The position numbers and the translations under genes were made by a program. A stretch of DNA of 64,000 bases from NCBI GenBank assembly GCA_025357875.1, contig JANYLK010000218.1:1-64000 (forward strand), given 5' to 3'. The stretch is from Granulicella sp. Its GTDB lineage: Bacteria > Acidobacteriota > Terriglobia > Terriglobales > Acidobacteriaceae. A model generated the notes under the pieces. The model searched no databases, was not told where the DNA came from, and worked only from the letters and a program-made list of their open reading frames with translations. Shown piece by piece: positions 1 through 8,340 of the stretch. Position 1 is the stretch's first letter; each line of letters opens with the position of its first letter.

Positions 1-2006
1 GCGCGCGTCAATCCGCCGTGGTCTTCGAACCATTGGTATGCATCGTCGTCGAGCATCTCGCTCCACAGGTAGGCATAGTATCCCGCGGAATAACCACCAC
101 TCCAGATGTGCTGGAAGTAGGTGGATCTGTACCTTGGCGGAACCGTCGTCAACGCAATGTGCTTATTTTCCAGCGCGGACTTCTCAAAGGCATCCGGCTT
201 TTCAGATGGAGCCGTCGCAGGAATCGAATGCCACTGCATGTCGAGTTCCGCTGCCGCCAACAACTCTGTCAGCAGATATCCCTGATTGAATTTTTCCGCC
301 TTGCGAATCTTCGCGGCCAATTCCGCAGGCATTGGCGCACCTGTCTTGTAATGCTTGGCAAAGTGGTTGAACACTGCCGGGTAGGTCGCCCAGTGCTCGT
401 TGAACTGTGATGGGAATTCCACGAAGTCACGCGGCACATTTGTTCCTGAGATTTGCGGGTACTCGGCATCGGAAAACATTCCGTGTAGCGCGTGGCCAAA
501 CTCGTGAAACATTGTTGACACGTCGGTAAAAGTAATGAGTGCCGGTTCGCCCGCCGCCGGCTTGGGAAAGTTGGCAACGTTATAGATCACAGGCAGCGTA
601 CCCAGCAGCCTGGATTGACCGACGAAGTTGCTCATCCACGCGCCACCTGCTTTGTTGTCCCGCTTGAAATAATCGCAATACCACAGGGCAAGCGGCTTGC
701 CACTTTCTTCAAATACTTCGAAAACGCGAACGTCAGGGTTGTAGACAGGAATATCCTTGCGCTCTTTGAACGTAATCCCATACAACTGTGTGGCCGCGTA
801 AAACACGCCGTTCTCCAGCACATTGTTCACTTCAAAGTACGGCTTTACCTGGTTCTCATCGATATCGTACTTCGCCTTGCGGACCTGCTCGGAGTAAAAC
901 TCCCAATCCCAAGGCTGCAACTGAAATCCGCCCTTCTGCGCGTCAATTACGGTCTGAATATCCTTGCCCTCTGCCATCGCCTTCGCGGTCGAAGCTGGCA
1001 CCAGCGCATCCATAAACTTCACCGCTGCGTCTGGCGTCTTTGCCATCTGGTCTTCCAGGTTCCATGCCGCATAATTCGGATAGCCAAGCAGCTTACCCTT
1101 CTCCGCACGCAGCTTGGCCAACCGCGTAACTATTTCCCGAGTATCGTTCGCGCCGCCACGTTCCGCCCGATTCCACGAGGCCTCGAACACTGCCTGCCGC
1201 GTCGCTCGGTCCGCCAGCGATGACAAAATCGGCTGTTGGGTCGTGTTTTGAAGAGGCAGCACGTAGCCTTCGACCTTGCGTTCCTTCGCCGCCTCTGCAG
1301 CAGCTTCCAGTTGAGCGTCACTCAAGCCCTTCAGCGCGTTCTTGTCCTTGGTCGTAAACGCCACTTCTTTGGTGGCGACAAGCAACTTTGACCGAAAGCT
1401 GTTCTGTAGCGTCGACTCTTCTTCATTCAGCTTCTTGAGCTTTGTCTTGTCGGCGGCTGACAGGTTCGCCCCCTGGTGGACGAAGTGCTTGTAATAGACA
1501 TCGACCAGCCGCCGTGACTCAGCGTCCAGTTTCAGCAAATCCATCTGCTTGTAAACCGCCGCAACGCGCTGGAACAGCTTCTCATTCAGGAAGATCGCAT
1601 CATCCTGCGCTGCTCGCTTCGGAGCTTCTATCTCGTTTACCTTTTCCAATGCAGGATTCGTATTTGCCTGGCTCACGCCATCGAAAACCTGCTGTACGCG
1701 GTTGAATAGTTCAGCGCTTTTCTCCAGCGGCACCAGCGTGTTCTCAAAGGTCGGCGCAGCCGGATTGTCCACAATCGCCCGGACCTTCTTGAGTTGCTCA
1801 GCCATTCCAGCATCAAAAGCGGGCTGATAGTCCGAGTCTTTGATCTTGTCGAAGGGCGGCGCATGGTATGGCAGCGAACTTGCCGCATAGAAGGGGTTAT
1901 CCGGCCCAAAAGCCGCCTGCCCGGCCGCCGCGGCCCCGCTCACACCCAGCGCAACTACACCTGCCATCGTCATCGCCCTCATACAAACATTTTTCCGGTT
2001 TATCAT
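1..2006 (-). CDS. dcp: M3 family oligopeptidase / peptidyl-dipeptidase (Dcp-like), 3' end cut by the window
   Basis: Zinc oligopeptidase that would release dipeptides from the C-terminus of short peptides. The visible 668 codons run without a stop. The M3 zinc motif HEFGHALHG begins near residue 501, where the two His bind zinc and the Glu is catalytic. Near the window edge the segment YYAYLWSEML is typical of the C-terminal part of Dcp. The start ATG at 2006 is preceded by an AGAGG ribosome site and followed by a short hydrophobic, Ala-rich stretch (about residues 9-30), so the protein is probably exported to the periplasm. Family members are about 680-720 residues, so only a few tens of residues are missing beyond position 1. 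It is transcribed away from hemC with a 153-base spacer. The family is secure; the exact dipeptidase specificity is inferred. Confidence 0.93.
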   Translation of the reverse strand, partial: MINRKNVCMRAMTMAGVVALGVSGAAAAGQAAFGPDNPFYAASSLPYHAPPFDKIKDSDYQPAFDAGMAEQLKKVRAIVDNPAAPTFENTLVPLEKSAELFNRVQQVFDGVSQANTNPALEKVNEIEAPKRAAQDDAIFLNEKLFQRVAAVYKQMDLLKLDAESRRLVDVYYKHFVHQGANLSAADKTKLKKLNEEESTLQNSFRSKLLVATKEVAFTTKDKNALKGLSDAQLEAAAEAAKERKVEGYVLPLQNTTQQPILSSLADRATRQAVFEASWNRAERGGANDTREIVTRLAKLRAEKGKLLGYPNYAAWNLEDQMAKTPDAAVKFMDALVPASTAKAMAEGKDIQTVIDAQKGGFQLQPWDWEFYSEQVRKAKYDIDENQVKPYFEVNNVLENGVFYAATQLYGITFKERKDIPVYNPDVRVFEVFEESGKPLALWYCDYFKRDNKAGGAWMSNFVGQSRLLGTLPVIYNVANFPKPAAGEPALITFTDVSTMFHEFGHALHGMFSDAEYPQISGTNVPRDFVEFPSQFNEHWATYPAVFNHFAKHYKTGAPMPAELAAKIRKAEKFNQGYLLTELLAAAELDMQWHSIPATAPSEKPDAFEKSALENKHIALTTVPPRYRSTYFQHIWSGGYSAGYYAYLWSEMLDDDAYQWFEDHGGLTR

Positions 2007-2159
2007 CTGGCCCTCTAAGCAATTTTGATTCCATCATCCAGCACTTGATTGTAGAAGATTCTGGGGGCTTTCCGCCTACTGAGTTTGGCGGTGGCTGGGC
2101 TTGTCATCAACGGCTTCATGCGTGCCTTCGGTAAACTACCGTATTCTTGAAAGCAGACT

Positions 2160-3152
2160 ATGACTGAAACCATTCGAATCGGCTCGCGCGGCTCCCAACT
2201 TGCTCTCTGGCAGGCCAATCACATTGCAGCGGCGCTCCGCGACGCAGGCCACGCCGTCGAGATCGAGATCATCCGAACCACCGGTGACCGTATGCAGCAG
2301 TTGGATGGAAACGGTGCTGACGGTCTTCCGGCGCTGGTTGAACTGGCTGGCGGCAAGGGAATCTTTATCAAGGAGATTGAAGAGGCGCTCGCCGACGGCC
2401 GCATCGACCTTGCCGTGCACTCGCTTAAGGATCTGCCCACCGAGCTTGATCCGCGATTTACGCTTGCCGCGATCCCGCCGCGCGCGGATGCCCGCGATGC
2501 CTGGGTCTGTGATGCGTATTGGTCGCTCCACACATTGCCGATGGGAGGCCGCATCGGCACCACAAGCCCGCGCCGCCGCGCTCAACTTCTTGCCTTGCGG
2601 CCGGATGTCACCTTCATCGAACTTCGCGGTAACGTTGACACTCGCCTGCGTAAGCTTGCCGCGGGAGAATGTGACGCACTGGTGCTGGCCTCCGCGGGAC
2701 TTGACCGCCTCGACCGTGCCGAGTCCGTCCACCAACGCTTCGCGATCGACGAACTTTGCCCCGCACCGGGACAAGGGGCGCTGGCACTTGAGACGCGCGC
2801 TCCGAGCTACGCAGCGTTAGCGGAACCCGATCACGATGAGCACGTCCGTCGCGCCGTTGCAAAGCTCGACCACGGTGACACGCGCTTTGCCATCGACGTT
2901 GAACGAACCGTTCTCGATGCGCTCGGCGGCGGCTGTTCCATTCCGATTGGTGTTTATTGCGCACCCATCCGCGAGGAAACACACGTTATCGGCTGGCACA
3001 TCCATGCCCAGGTCTTAGCCCCGGATGGCGAACGGATGATCTGTCTCTCAAAGGAAGCGCAGAGTGGCCTGGACCCTGACACCCTGGGCCGGCAGGTGGC
3101 TGAAGACCTTAAATCCCGTGGCGCCGTGGAATTGCTCAGCGCCAATCTGTAA
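2160..3152 (+). CDS. hemC: Hydroxymethylbilane synthase (porphobilinogen deaminase)
   Basis: Cytosolic enzyme of tetrapyrrole (heme) synthesis that joins four porphobilinogen molecules into hydroxymethylbilane. The 330-residue protein is slightly longer than the usual 310. It opens with the family signature IRIGSRGSQLALWQA, has HSLKDLP around residues 87-93 with the catalytic Asp at 91, an Arg-rich substrate-binding stretch TSPRRRAQL near 145, and the cofactor-anchoring Cys259 in GGGCSIPIG, which carries the dipyrromethane group. The start ATG follows directly on an upstream region with no clear Shine-Dalgarno. It stands alone; no other hem gene is adjacent. Confidence 0.97.
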   Translation: MTETIRIGSRGSQLALWQANHIAAALRDAGHAVEIEIIRTTGDRMQQLDGNGADGLPALVELAGGKGIFIKEIEEALADGRIDLAVHSLKDLPTELDPRFTLAAIPPRADARDAWVCDAYWSLHTLPMGGRIGTTSPRRRAQLLALRPDVTFIELRGNVDTRLRKLAAGECDALVLASAGLDRLDRAESVHQRFAIDELCPAPGQGALALETRAPSYAALAEPDHDEHVRRAVAKLDHGDTRFAIDVERTVLDALGGGCSIPIGVYCAPIREETHVIGWHIHAQVLAPDGERMICLSKEAQSGLDPDTLGRQVAEDLKSRGAVELLSANL

Positions 3153-3186
3153 GTTAAAGCCGCCACCGGAATGGAAGCCAAAGAAC

Positions 3187-3438
3187 CTAGGCCGCTTCTC
3201 CGGCGTGCATGTATCCGTGTGCGCCGGTGCGGACTGGGGCAGGTTTTGGAGACTTTGATCCAGTGAAGATGCCGCGTTCCGCCAGAAATGCCGAATCGCA
3301 CATATGCGCTTTGTCATGTTGAGCGCGCTGGCGGTCGTGCTCACAACTACCAACGGTCGCAAAACAGGTAAGACAGATCGAATCGGATGAGCCGTCTTTA
3401 TTGAGCCTGTTTGAGTAGAGTCTGGGTTTGCTGGCCAT
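3187..3438 (-). CDS. Small Cys/His-rich protein, possible zinc ribbon
   Basis: An 83-residue protein with CLTC at residues 22-25, further Cys at 32 and 47 and His at 34, 41 and 45, a spacing that could bind one zinc ion. The central block DGSSDSICLTCFATVG resembles small uncharacterised proteins I associate with Acidobacteria (recognition by memory, not by search). The start at 3438 is chosen because GGGAGG lies about eight bases upstream. A longer in-frame start nine codons earlier lacks such a site. The gene ends 34 bases from the end of hemC and is convergent with it. The C-terminal 30 residues are low in hydrophobics and may be disordered. The function is unknown. Confidence 0.6.
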   Translation of the reverse strand: MASKPRLYSNRLNKDGSSDSICLTCFATVGSCEHDRQRAQHDKAHMCDSAFLAERGIFTGSKSPKPAPVRTGAHGYMHAGEAA

Positions 3439-3543
3439 GGAAGGCCTCCCTGTGTCTTTGCACACATGTTAGCGCAAGTCAATGCAACTTAGTGCGCAAA
3501 CTAAGAAACAATTTCTCAGAGCCTGTGCAAAATGACTAAAGGA

Positions 3544-4221
3544 CTATTTCAGGTCGAAGTGAACAGTGGAAAAGATGGCTTCGAGGCGGGTTCGAACCTG
3601 GTCGAGTTCCTGAGGCGTAATGTTCTTGACGCCCGAGACCTCGCCACCGCAAAAGTTGTTGCTGGCGAGGTCGAAGCGGAGGCAGGAGCCGCGATGATAG
3701 GTGGTATAGATCTCGTCGCGCTGGGTGATGCAGATGTTTTTCTGCTCGTCGTGGCCGTGGATAAAAGGGATGTCGTTGATGTGAGTCGCGATGGGCTTCG
3801 ATTGGGCGCCGGCGAGCACGGCCTGCCTGGCGCAAATGGATGCGGAAGAGTGAGGAGTGACGCTGAAGTAAACGTAAGCGCCGGAGAAGGTGGACGCAGG
3901 GAATGGATTCTCTGACATGGCGACCACGGCGCGAAGGGTGCTCTTCTTGAGCGCTGAACGGGCGTCGAGATGAAACGTACTGATCTCGCCATCGGTGTGG
4001 GAGAAGTTCCAGTTTGCGGGATAGTCGAAGGAGAGATGGTAGTTGGGGTCATTGAAGGTGTGCGTGGGAGGCTGTGACGTCTGCGCGAGTACGGTTGCGT
4101 GCAGCAAGAACGGAGCGAAGAGCAGTAACGCGATCAGAAAGTTACAGGTCCTTCGACCGCGGCTCTCGCGATGAGACCGAGAGAGGCTTCGCTCAGGATG
4201 ACAATTTATCGGAAGGGTCAT
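3544..4221 (-). CDS. Exported protein of unknown function
   Basis: A 225-residue protein. Residues about 26-45 form a hydrophobic signal-peptide core (FLIALLLFAPFLLHA) ending at an AQ processing-type site, so the mature domain is periplasmic or outer. The mature part has PsbP-like or lipoprotein-like features: a YHLSFDYPANWNF segment followed by a predicted beta-rich region with three Cys. The start ATG at 4221 has AGGAA about six bases upstream. Oddly, the n-region of the signal peptide is encoded by a dispersed repeat (see 4145-4204), giving the unusual CHPERSLSRSHRESRGRR sequence. It lies 43 bases downstream of the ABC permease on the same strand and may be cotranscribed. I do not recognise a named family. 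Confidence 0.7.
   Translation of the reverse strand: MTLPINCHPERSLSRSHRESRGRRTCNFLIALLLFAPFLLHATVLAQTSQPPTHTFNDPNYHLSFDYPANWNFSHTDGEISTFHLDARSALKKSTLRAVVAMSENPFPASTFSGAYVYFSVTPHSSASICARQAVLAGAQSKPIATHINDIPFIHGHDEQKNICITQRDEIYTTYHRGSCLRFDLASNNFCGGEVSGVKNITPQELDQVRTRLEAIFSTVHFDLK
4145..4204. repeat. Dispersed intergenic repeat lying inside a coding region
   Basis: On the minus strand the block begins TTGTCATCCTGAGCGAAGC and ends GTCGAAGGACCTG, the two ends of a repeat type I know from acidobacterial spacers. It contains inverted CTCTCGG / CGCGAGAG-like arms. Here it lies within the first 30 codons of the exported protein at 3544-4221 and is read in frame. Confidence 0.5.
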
Positions 4222-4264
4222 CAATTTCCTTGTTCCAACTATAGCGAGGGCAATCGAGAAAACG

Positions 4265-5161
4265 TTATACGCGGATGCGGGGGTTGGCGAAGGTGTAGGC
4301 GACGTCGGTGAGCAGGTTGACAGCGACATAGGTGAGCCCGACGGCAAGGATGCATCCCTGAACGAGAGCATAGTCGCGGTTGGAGATGGCGGAGAGTGTA
4401 AGGCGCCCGATGCCGGGCCAACTGAAGACCGTCTCGGTGACGATGGCTCCCGAGAGCAGACTGCCGAACTGGAGTCCGATGACGGTAAGCACGGGGATCA
4501 GGGCGTTGGCTAACGCGTGACGGTAGACCACGGTGTGCTCTGACAGGCCCTTGGCGCGTGCGGTGCGGATGTAGTCCTGACCCAACTCCTCCAGCATGGC
4601 GGTGCGGACCATACGGGTGAGGACTCCTGCAAGTCCGCTGCCCAGGGTGATGGCAGGGAGAATGAGGTAGAAGAAAAACTGCAGACCGAAGATGGGGCCA
4701 GTCCCTGCGCCTGAGACCGGGAGCCAGCCGAGTTTGATGGAGAAGATGAGAATGAGAATTGGACCGAGCGCGAAATTGGGAAACGATAAGCCGCCGAGCG
4801 AGGCCACTCCCAATGCTCGATCGGGCCAGCGTCCCCTGTGGGTCGCGGAGTAGATGCCGGCGGGGACGGAAACCGCAATCCCGATGAGCAGCGCGGCAAG
4901 CGTTAGCGCGAGGGTGTAGGGATAGCGTTGGGCCACGAGATGCGTCACGGAATCGTGCAGGCGCAGCGACTGGCCGAGATCAGCGTGAAAAAGCCCGTTC
5001 CAATAGCGGAGGTATTGCGTGTGAAGCGGCGCATCGAAGCCGTAGGCATGGCGAAGGGTAGAAACATCGGAGGCGGTTGCCCCCTCGCCGAGCATCTGGA
5101 CGATGGGGTCGCCGGGGACGAGATGGATCAGGAGAAAGACGACCGAGACCACGACCCACAA
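4265..5161 (-). CDS. DppB/OppB-type ABC transporter permease (orphan)
   Basis: Inner-membrane permease subunit of a peptide/nickel-type ABC importer. The 298 residues show about six membrane segments, the early family motif HLVPGDPI near residue 14, and the EAA-type loop GLSEHTVVYRHALANALIPV near 195-215 that would contact an ATPase. The listed start is a TTG. An in-frame TAA lies 18 codons further upstream, and the stretch between (starting CTG ATC) still encodes permease-like sequence with RRIVITLPVLW, so the true start may be non-ATG or the 5' end may be damaged. No binding protein, second permease or ATPase gene is adjacent, which is unusual for this family. It lies downstream of the CNNM gene on the same strand. 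Confidence 0.85.
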   Translation of the reverse strand: MWVVVSVVFLLIHLVPGDPIVQMLGEGATASDVSTLRHAYGFDAPLHTQYLRYWNGLFHADLGQSLRLHDSVTHLVAQRYPYTLALTLAALLIGIAVSVPAGIYSATHRGRWPDRALGVASLGGLSFPNFALGPILILIFSIKLGWLPVSGAGTGPIFGLQFFFYLILPAITLGSGLAGVLTRMVRTAMLEELGQDYIRTARAKGLSEHTVVYRHALANALIPVLTVIGLQFGSLLSGAIVTETVFSWPGIGRLTLSAISNRDYALVQGCILAVGLTYVAVNLLTDVAYTFANPRIRV

Positions 5162-5228
5162 GACGGGCAGCGTAATTACGATGCGGCGGACGGGTTTTGG
5201 GATGGAGATCAGTTGTTAGTCTCGGTGT

Positions 5229-6644
5229 TTAGATATCGGAGTTCAGTTGAATCGCGGGATTCTCTGCGGTGAGCGTTATGGTTTCTACGCGGACGCGAGC
5301 GATCCGGCGGCCAACCATTTCCTCAACCACGTAGCGGCGCTCTCCGTATGGCACGCTTTCGCCGGCGACGGGAAGGTGTCCAAGCTGGGTGAGCAGAAAA
5401 CCAGCGAGTGTTTCGACTCCAGCCTCGCGCGGAAAGGTCCAACCGAGTTGGGTGCCGAGGTCGCGCAGCGTGGTGCTGCCATCGAGCGCCATGACACCCT
5501 CGGCGTTGAAGCCTGCGGTGCGGGCGGCGATATCGAACTCGTCTTCAAGTTCGCCGACGACCTGCTCCAGAACATCTTCCGCAGTAACGATGCCGACGGT
5601 TGACCCGAATTCATCAACAACTACAGCGATCTGGCGACGCCGACTCTGGAACTCCTGCAATAACTCGACGGCGAGCTTTGTCTCCGGAACAACGAATACT
5701 TCGCGCATGACCTGGCGAAGCGTGAGGGTGGAATTGACTGCGCCGCCAAGGCCAAGAGCTACGGCGCGGAAGTGCATGAGGCGCGAAATGTCTTTGGAGT
5801 AGACGACGCCGACGATGCGGTCAGGATCGGCTACGGCGCCGATTAACGCGTTAGGCTTGACGTCGTAGACCGGAACACGGGAGTGCTGCTCTTCGACGAT
5901 TCTCGCGCTGGCCTGCTCAATCGGCATATCGGCGGGGAGTGAGAAAATTTTGCCCCGCGGGGTCATGACCTCGCGTATGGTGACGTGGTTGAGCTCGATG
6001 GCGCGATGGATGATCTCTTCCTGAAATGCCGGAAGCAGGCCCATACGGCGGGTGGCGGTAGCAATAAGTTTCAGCTCCTCTGGCGAGTGGACGGAGCCTT
6101 CGCCGCTAAGCGGGGCACGGAAGAGGCGCAGAACCAGCGCGGCAGAGGAGTTCATCAGGCGGACTGCGGGACGAGTCATGCGGATAAACACATCCATTGG
6201 GCCGGCGACGGCGAGGGCAATTCGTTCGGCTCGTTGCAAGGCCAAGGACTTGGGGACGAGTTCTCCAAGCAAAACCTCGAAGTAAGTTATTGCGGCGAAG
6301 GCGATGATGATGGCTACGGTGTGCGCATAAAGCACGGCATACGGCGGAAGGACGGCGAGCCAGCGGCCGGCCAATTGCAGGAGCATCTGAGCAACGGCTG
6401 GCTCGCCAAGCCAGCCAAGCGCAAGCGAGGCCAGCGTGACACCAAATTGGACGGCGGGCAGGAACTCGTCGATGTTGTGCTTGAGTTGCAATGCAGTGCG
6501 TGCGCCTGGGCGGCCGAGCGCAAGCAGTTGCTCCATGCGCGTCGCGCGGACGCTAATGAGCGCAAACTCAGCAGCGACGAAGAAACTGTTGGCCAGGATG
6601 AAGAAGGCCACCATGATCGCGCGAAAAAGCATCCATTCCAGCAT
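5229..6644 (-). CDS. CNNM/HlyC-CorC family membrane protein with CBS pair
   Basis: Integral membrane protein of the hemolysin C / CorC / CNNM family, usually linked to magnesium or cobalt efflux. The order is an N-terminal CNNM domain with about four membrane segments (residues 1-190; motif NSFFVAAEFALISVRATR), a tandem CBS pair (about 205-335; MTPRGKIFSL), and a C-terminal CorC_HlyC domain (about 375-465; RRQIAVVVDEFGSTVGIVT lies just before it). The length of 471 residues is normal. The ATG at 6644 is preferred from protein alignment by memory; a TTG at 6692 and an ATG at 6686 are also open. The upstream part overlaps the trxA terminator, so transcription probably starts close by. Ion specificity cannot be read from the sequence. 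Confidence 0.93.
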   Translation of the reverse strand: MLEWMLFRAIMVAFFILANSFFVAAEFALISVRATRMEQLLALGRPGARTALQLKHNIDEFLPAVQFGVTLASLALGWLGEPAVAQMLLQLAGRWLAVLPPYAVLYAHTVAIIIAFAAITYFEVLLGELVPKSLALQRAERIALAVAGPMDVFIRMTRPAVRLMNSSAALVLRLFRAPLSGEGSVHSPEELKLIATATRRMGLLPAFQEEIIHRAIELNHVTIREVMTPRGKIFSLPADMPIEQASARIVEEQHSRVPVYDVKPNALIGAVADPDRIVGVVYSKDISRLMHFRAVALGLGGAVNSTLTLRQVMREVFVVPETKLAVELLQEFQSRRRQIAVVVDEFGSTVGIVTAEDVLEQVVGELEDEFDIAARTAGFNAEGVMALDGSTTLRDLGTQLGWTFPREAGVETLAGFLLTQLGHLPVAGESVPYGERRYVVEEMVGRRIARVRVETITLTAENPAIQLNSDI

Positions 6645-6690
6645 TCGTGCTGAGTCTAGCACCCCAGGATCCGATGGCCGGGCCATGCCC

Positions 6691-6724
6691 AAAAAGAAGC
6701 CCGGCAGAAGATTCCCCGCCGGGC
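6691..6724 (-). terminator. Rho-independent terminator of trxA
   Basis: Read on the minus strand, GCCCGGC and GCCGGGC form a 7-bp stem with a 12-base loop, followed by TTCTTTTT. It starts about 19 bases after the trxA stop codon. Confidence 0.8.
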
Positions 6725-6742
6725 TGTTATTGCAGTAGTAAT

Positions 6743-7075
6743 TTACGCAAGCACTTTCACAATTGACTTGTCGATGGTGTCCTTAGGAACGTACCCGACG
6801 ATCTGATCGGCTACCTTGCCGCCTTTGAAGATCAGAAGCGCGGGGATTCCGCGAATGCCATAACGCATTGGAGTGGACGTATTGGCATCAACGTCCATTT
6901 TGACAACTTTTAATCTGCCGTTATAGTGCGAGGCTACTTCGTCTACCACGGGCGCGAGGGCGCGGCACGGACCACACCACGCAGCCCAAAAGTCTACGAG
7001 GACTGGGGTTTCCGATTGCAGCACTTCTTTCTCAAAATCGGCGTCGCTCACCGCGGTTACAAATTGTCCTGCCAT
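6743..7075 (-). CDS. trxA: Thioredoxin
   Basis: Cytosolic dithiol-disulfide oxidoreductase that keeps protein thiols reduced and supplies electrons to reductases. The 110-residue length is standard. The active site WCGPC is at residues 33-37, the buried Asp sits in VLVDFWA just before it, and the cis-Pro is in IRGIPALLIF near residue 76. The start ATG has a strong GGGAGG ribosome site. It is monocistronic, bounded downstream by a terminator at 6691-6724 and upstream by a 263-base spacer shared with the thrB terminator. Confidence 0.97.
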   Translation of the reverse strand: MAGQFVTAVSDADFEKEVLQSETPVLVDFWAAWCGPCRALAPVVDEVASHYNGRLKVVKMDVDANTSTPMRYGIRGIPALLIFKGGKVADQIVGYVPKDTIDKSIVKVLA

Positions 7076-7203
7076 TTCGTTTTCCTCCCGCTACAGTGCC
7101 GAACGGCAAGTAGGCGTTATTCAGATCACTTTCATAATAGATGCGCGAGGGGTACAGCCGGTTTCAAAGCGCTGGAATGCCTATCGCTTGCCTAAATAAG
7201 TAA

Positions 7204-7238
7204 CGCCCGCTGCCCGGTTTTGGCCGGTTCAGCGGGCG
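7204..7238 (-). terminator. Terminator-like hairpin downstream of thrB
   Basis: CGCCCGCTG (7204-7212) pairs perfectly with CAGCGGGCG (7230-7238), and the loop carries a further CCGG/CCGG pair. On the minus strand it is followed by the T-rich GTTACTTATTT. It lies about 100 bases after the thrB stop, so it would end the thrC-thrB transcript. The rest of the 7076-7338 spacer shows nothing else clear. Confidence 0.6.
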
Positions 7239-7338
7239 GCGTAGCAGCCCTCCCCAGAACTGCACACGCGGCAATATTATGGAATTCCGAGGGGTAATGT
7301 AAAGGTTATTTATGTGTGACTAAAGTAACCTGCCAGCC

Positions 7339-8340
7339 TCATTCTGCCAGGAATGCCTGATTTAGAGGTCTAGCGGCTGGTATCGATTGGACCGCGCCGG
7401 GGCCGATGGCGGTCCGGATGATTTCGAGTTCGGCGCCGCCGGCAGCCGTCCGAATTTGCGAGGTGACTTGATCAAAGTCAGAGGATTTCTCGACGATCAG
7501 CAAGATGCCCGGACCGGCGCCGCTGAGTGCCACGCCGAGAACGCCCGGAGTGCGGCCGAGCGGCAGGAGTAGAGGAAGCATGGGGCAGGCCTCCATCCGA
7601 TAAGGCTGGTGGAGACGATCCTGCATGGCGATGCGCAGCAAGTCGCCGCGACCGAGCGCGAACGCCGCCACGAGAAGACTGGCGCACTGGACGTTGGCGA
7701 CCGCATCAGCGCGCGAGTACGTCATGGGCAAAAGAGCACGCGCCCGCTCAGTTGGAAGACTGGCTGGAGGAAGCGCCAAAAGCAGGTTCCAAGGCAGGTT
7801 TTCTCCGCAGGTAGCAGCGGCGACGGAGCCCTCGGACACCGCCGATACAGTCAGATAGCCAAGTGCGCAAGCGGCTACGTTATCCGGATGGCCCTCGCGA
7901 CGGCAAGCCTCTTCGAGGCAGGCGTGGCGATCCCATCCGAGGCCTCCGAAGTGGTTTGCCAGCATCACTCCACCGAGCAGCGCAGCGGCGCTCGATCCAC
8001 AACCCATGCCCAGCGGTATCTCGTTCTGAAGACGCAGATAAAGGGGCGTCACCGGACGGGCGGCGCGACTCAGTACGTCCCGATAGGTCTCGAAAATCAT
8101 ATTGTTGCTGATGCGCGCGCAGCGGTCGGCATTGCGCCCGGTTGCCTCGATCCTCAGCGGCGGACCGCCAGCGGTCTGCGATGGTTGGGCGTCAATGGTG
8201 AGGGTCAACCCCATGGCCAGACCAGCCGAATCGAAGGCTGGGCCAAGATTTGCGGAGGTCGCGGGCAAGACTAGGCGGATCGGGCCAGGTGTTTCTTGAT
8301 TGATCTTCGCGCGCCCTTGGATGTTCTCGTACACGCTCAT
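7339..8340 (-). CDS. thrB: Homoserine kinase
   Basis: GHMP-family kinase phosphorylating L-homoserine, the fourth step of threonine synthesis. The 333-residue protein has the N-terminal PATSANLGPAFDSAG block (26-40) and the ATP-binding glycine loop PLGMGCGSSAAA (109-120). The C-terminal ALSGAGPGILL block binds substrate. The start ATG at 8340 overlaps the thrC stop in an ATGA arrangement, so the two are probably translationally coupled. A longer in-frame reading back to 8664 runs inside thrC and lacks family sequence, so it was not used. A terminator-like hairpin follows at 7204-7238. Confidence 0.95.
   Translation of the reverse strand: MSVYENIQGRAKINQETPGPIRLVLPATSANLGPAFDSAGLAMGLTLTIDAQPSQTAGGPPLRIEATGRNADRCARISNNMIFETYRDVLSRAARPVTPLYLRLQNEIPLGMGCGSSAAALLGGVMLANHFGGLGWDRHACLEEACRREGHPDNVAACALGYLTVSAVSEGSVAAATCGENLPWNLLLALPPASLPTERARALLPMTYSRADAVANVQCASLLVAAFALGRGDLLRIAMQDRLHQPYRMEACPMLPLLLPLGRTPGVLGVALSGAGPGILLIVEKSSDFDQVTSQIRTAAGGAELEIIRTAIGPGAVQSIPAARPLNQAFLAE

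Noticed and set aside
2136-2774. 212-codon minus-strand frame antisense to hemC
   Set aside because: Antisense shadow of a strongly supported gene.
7076-7338. Riboswitch or leader gene upstream of trxA
   Set aside because: Only the thrB terminator hairpin is supported; no recognisable motif.
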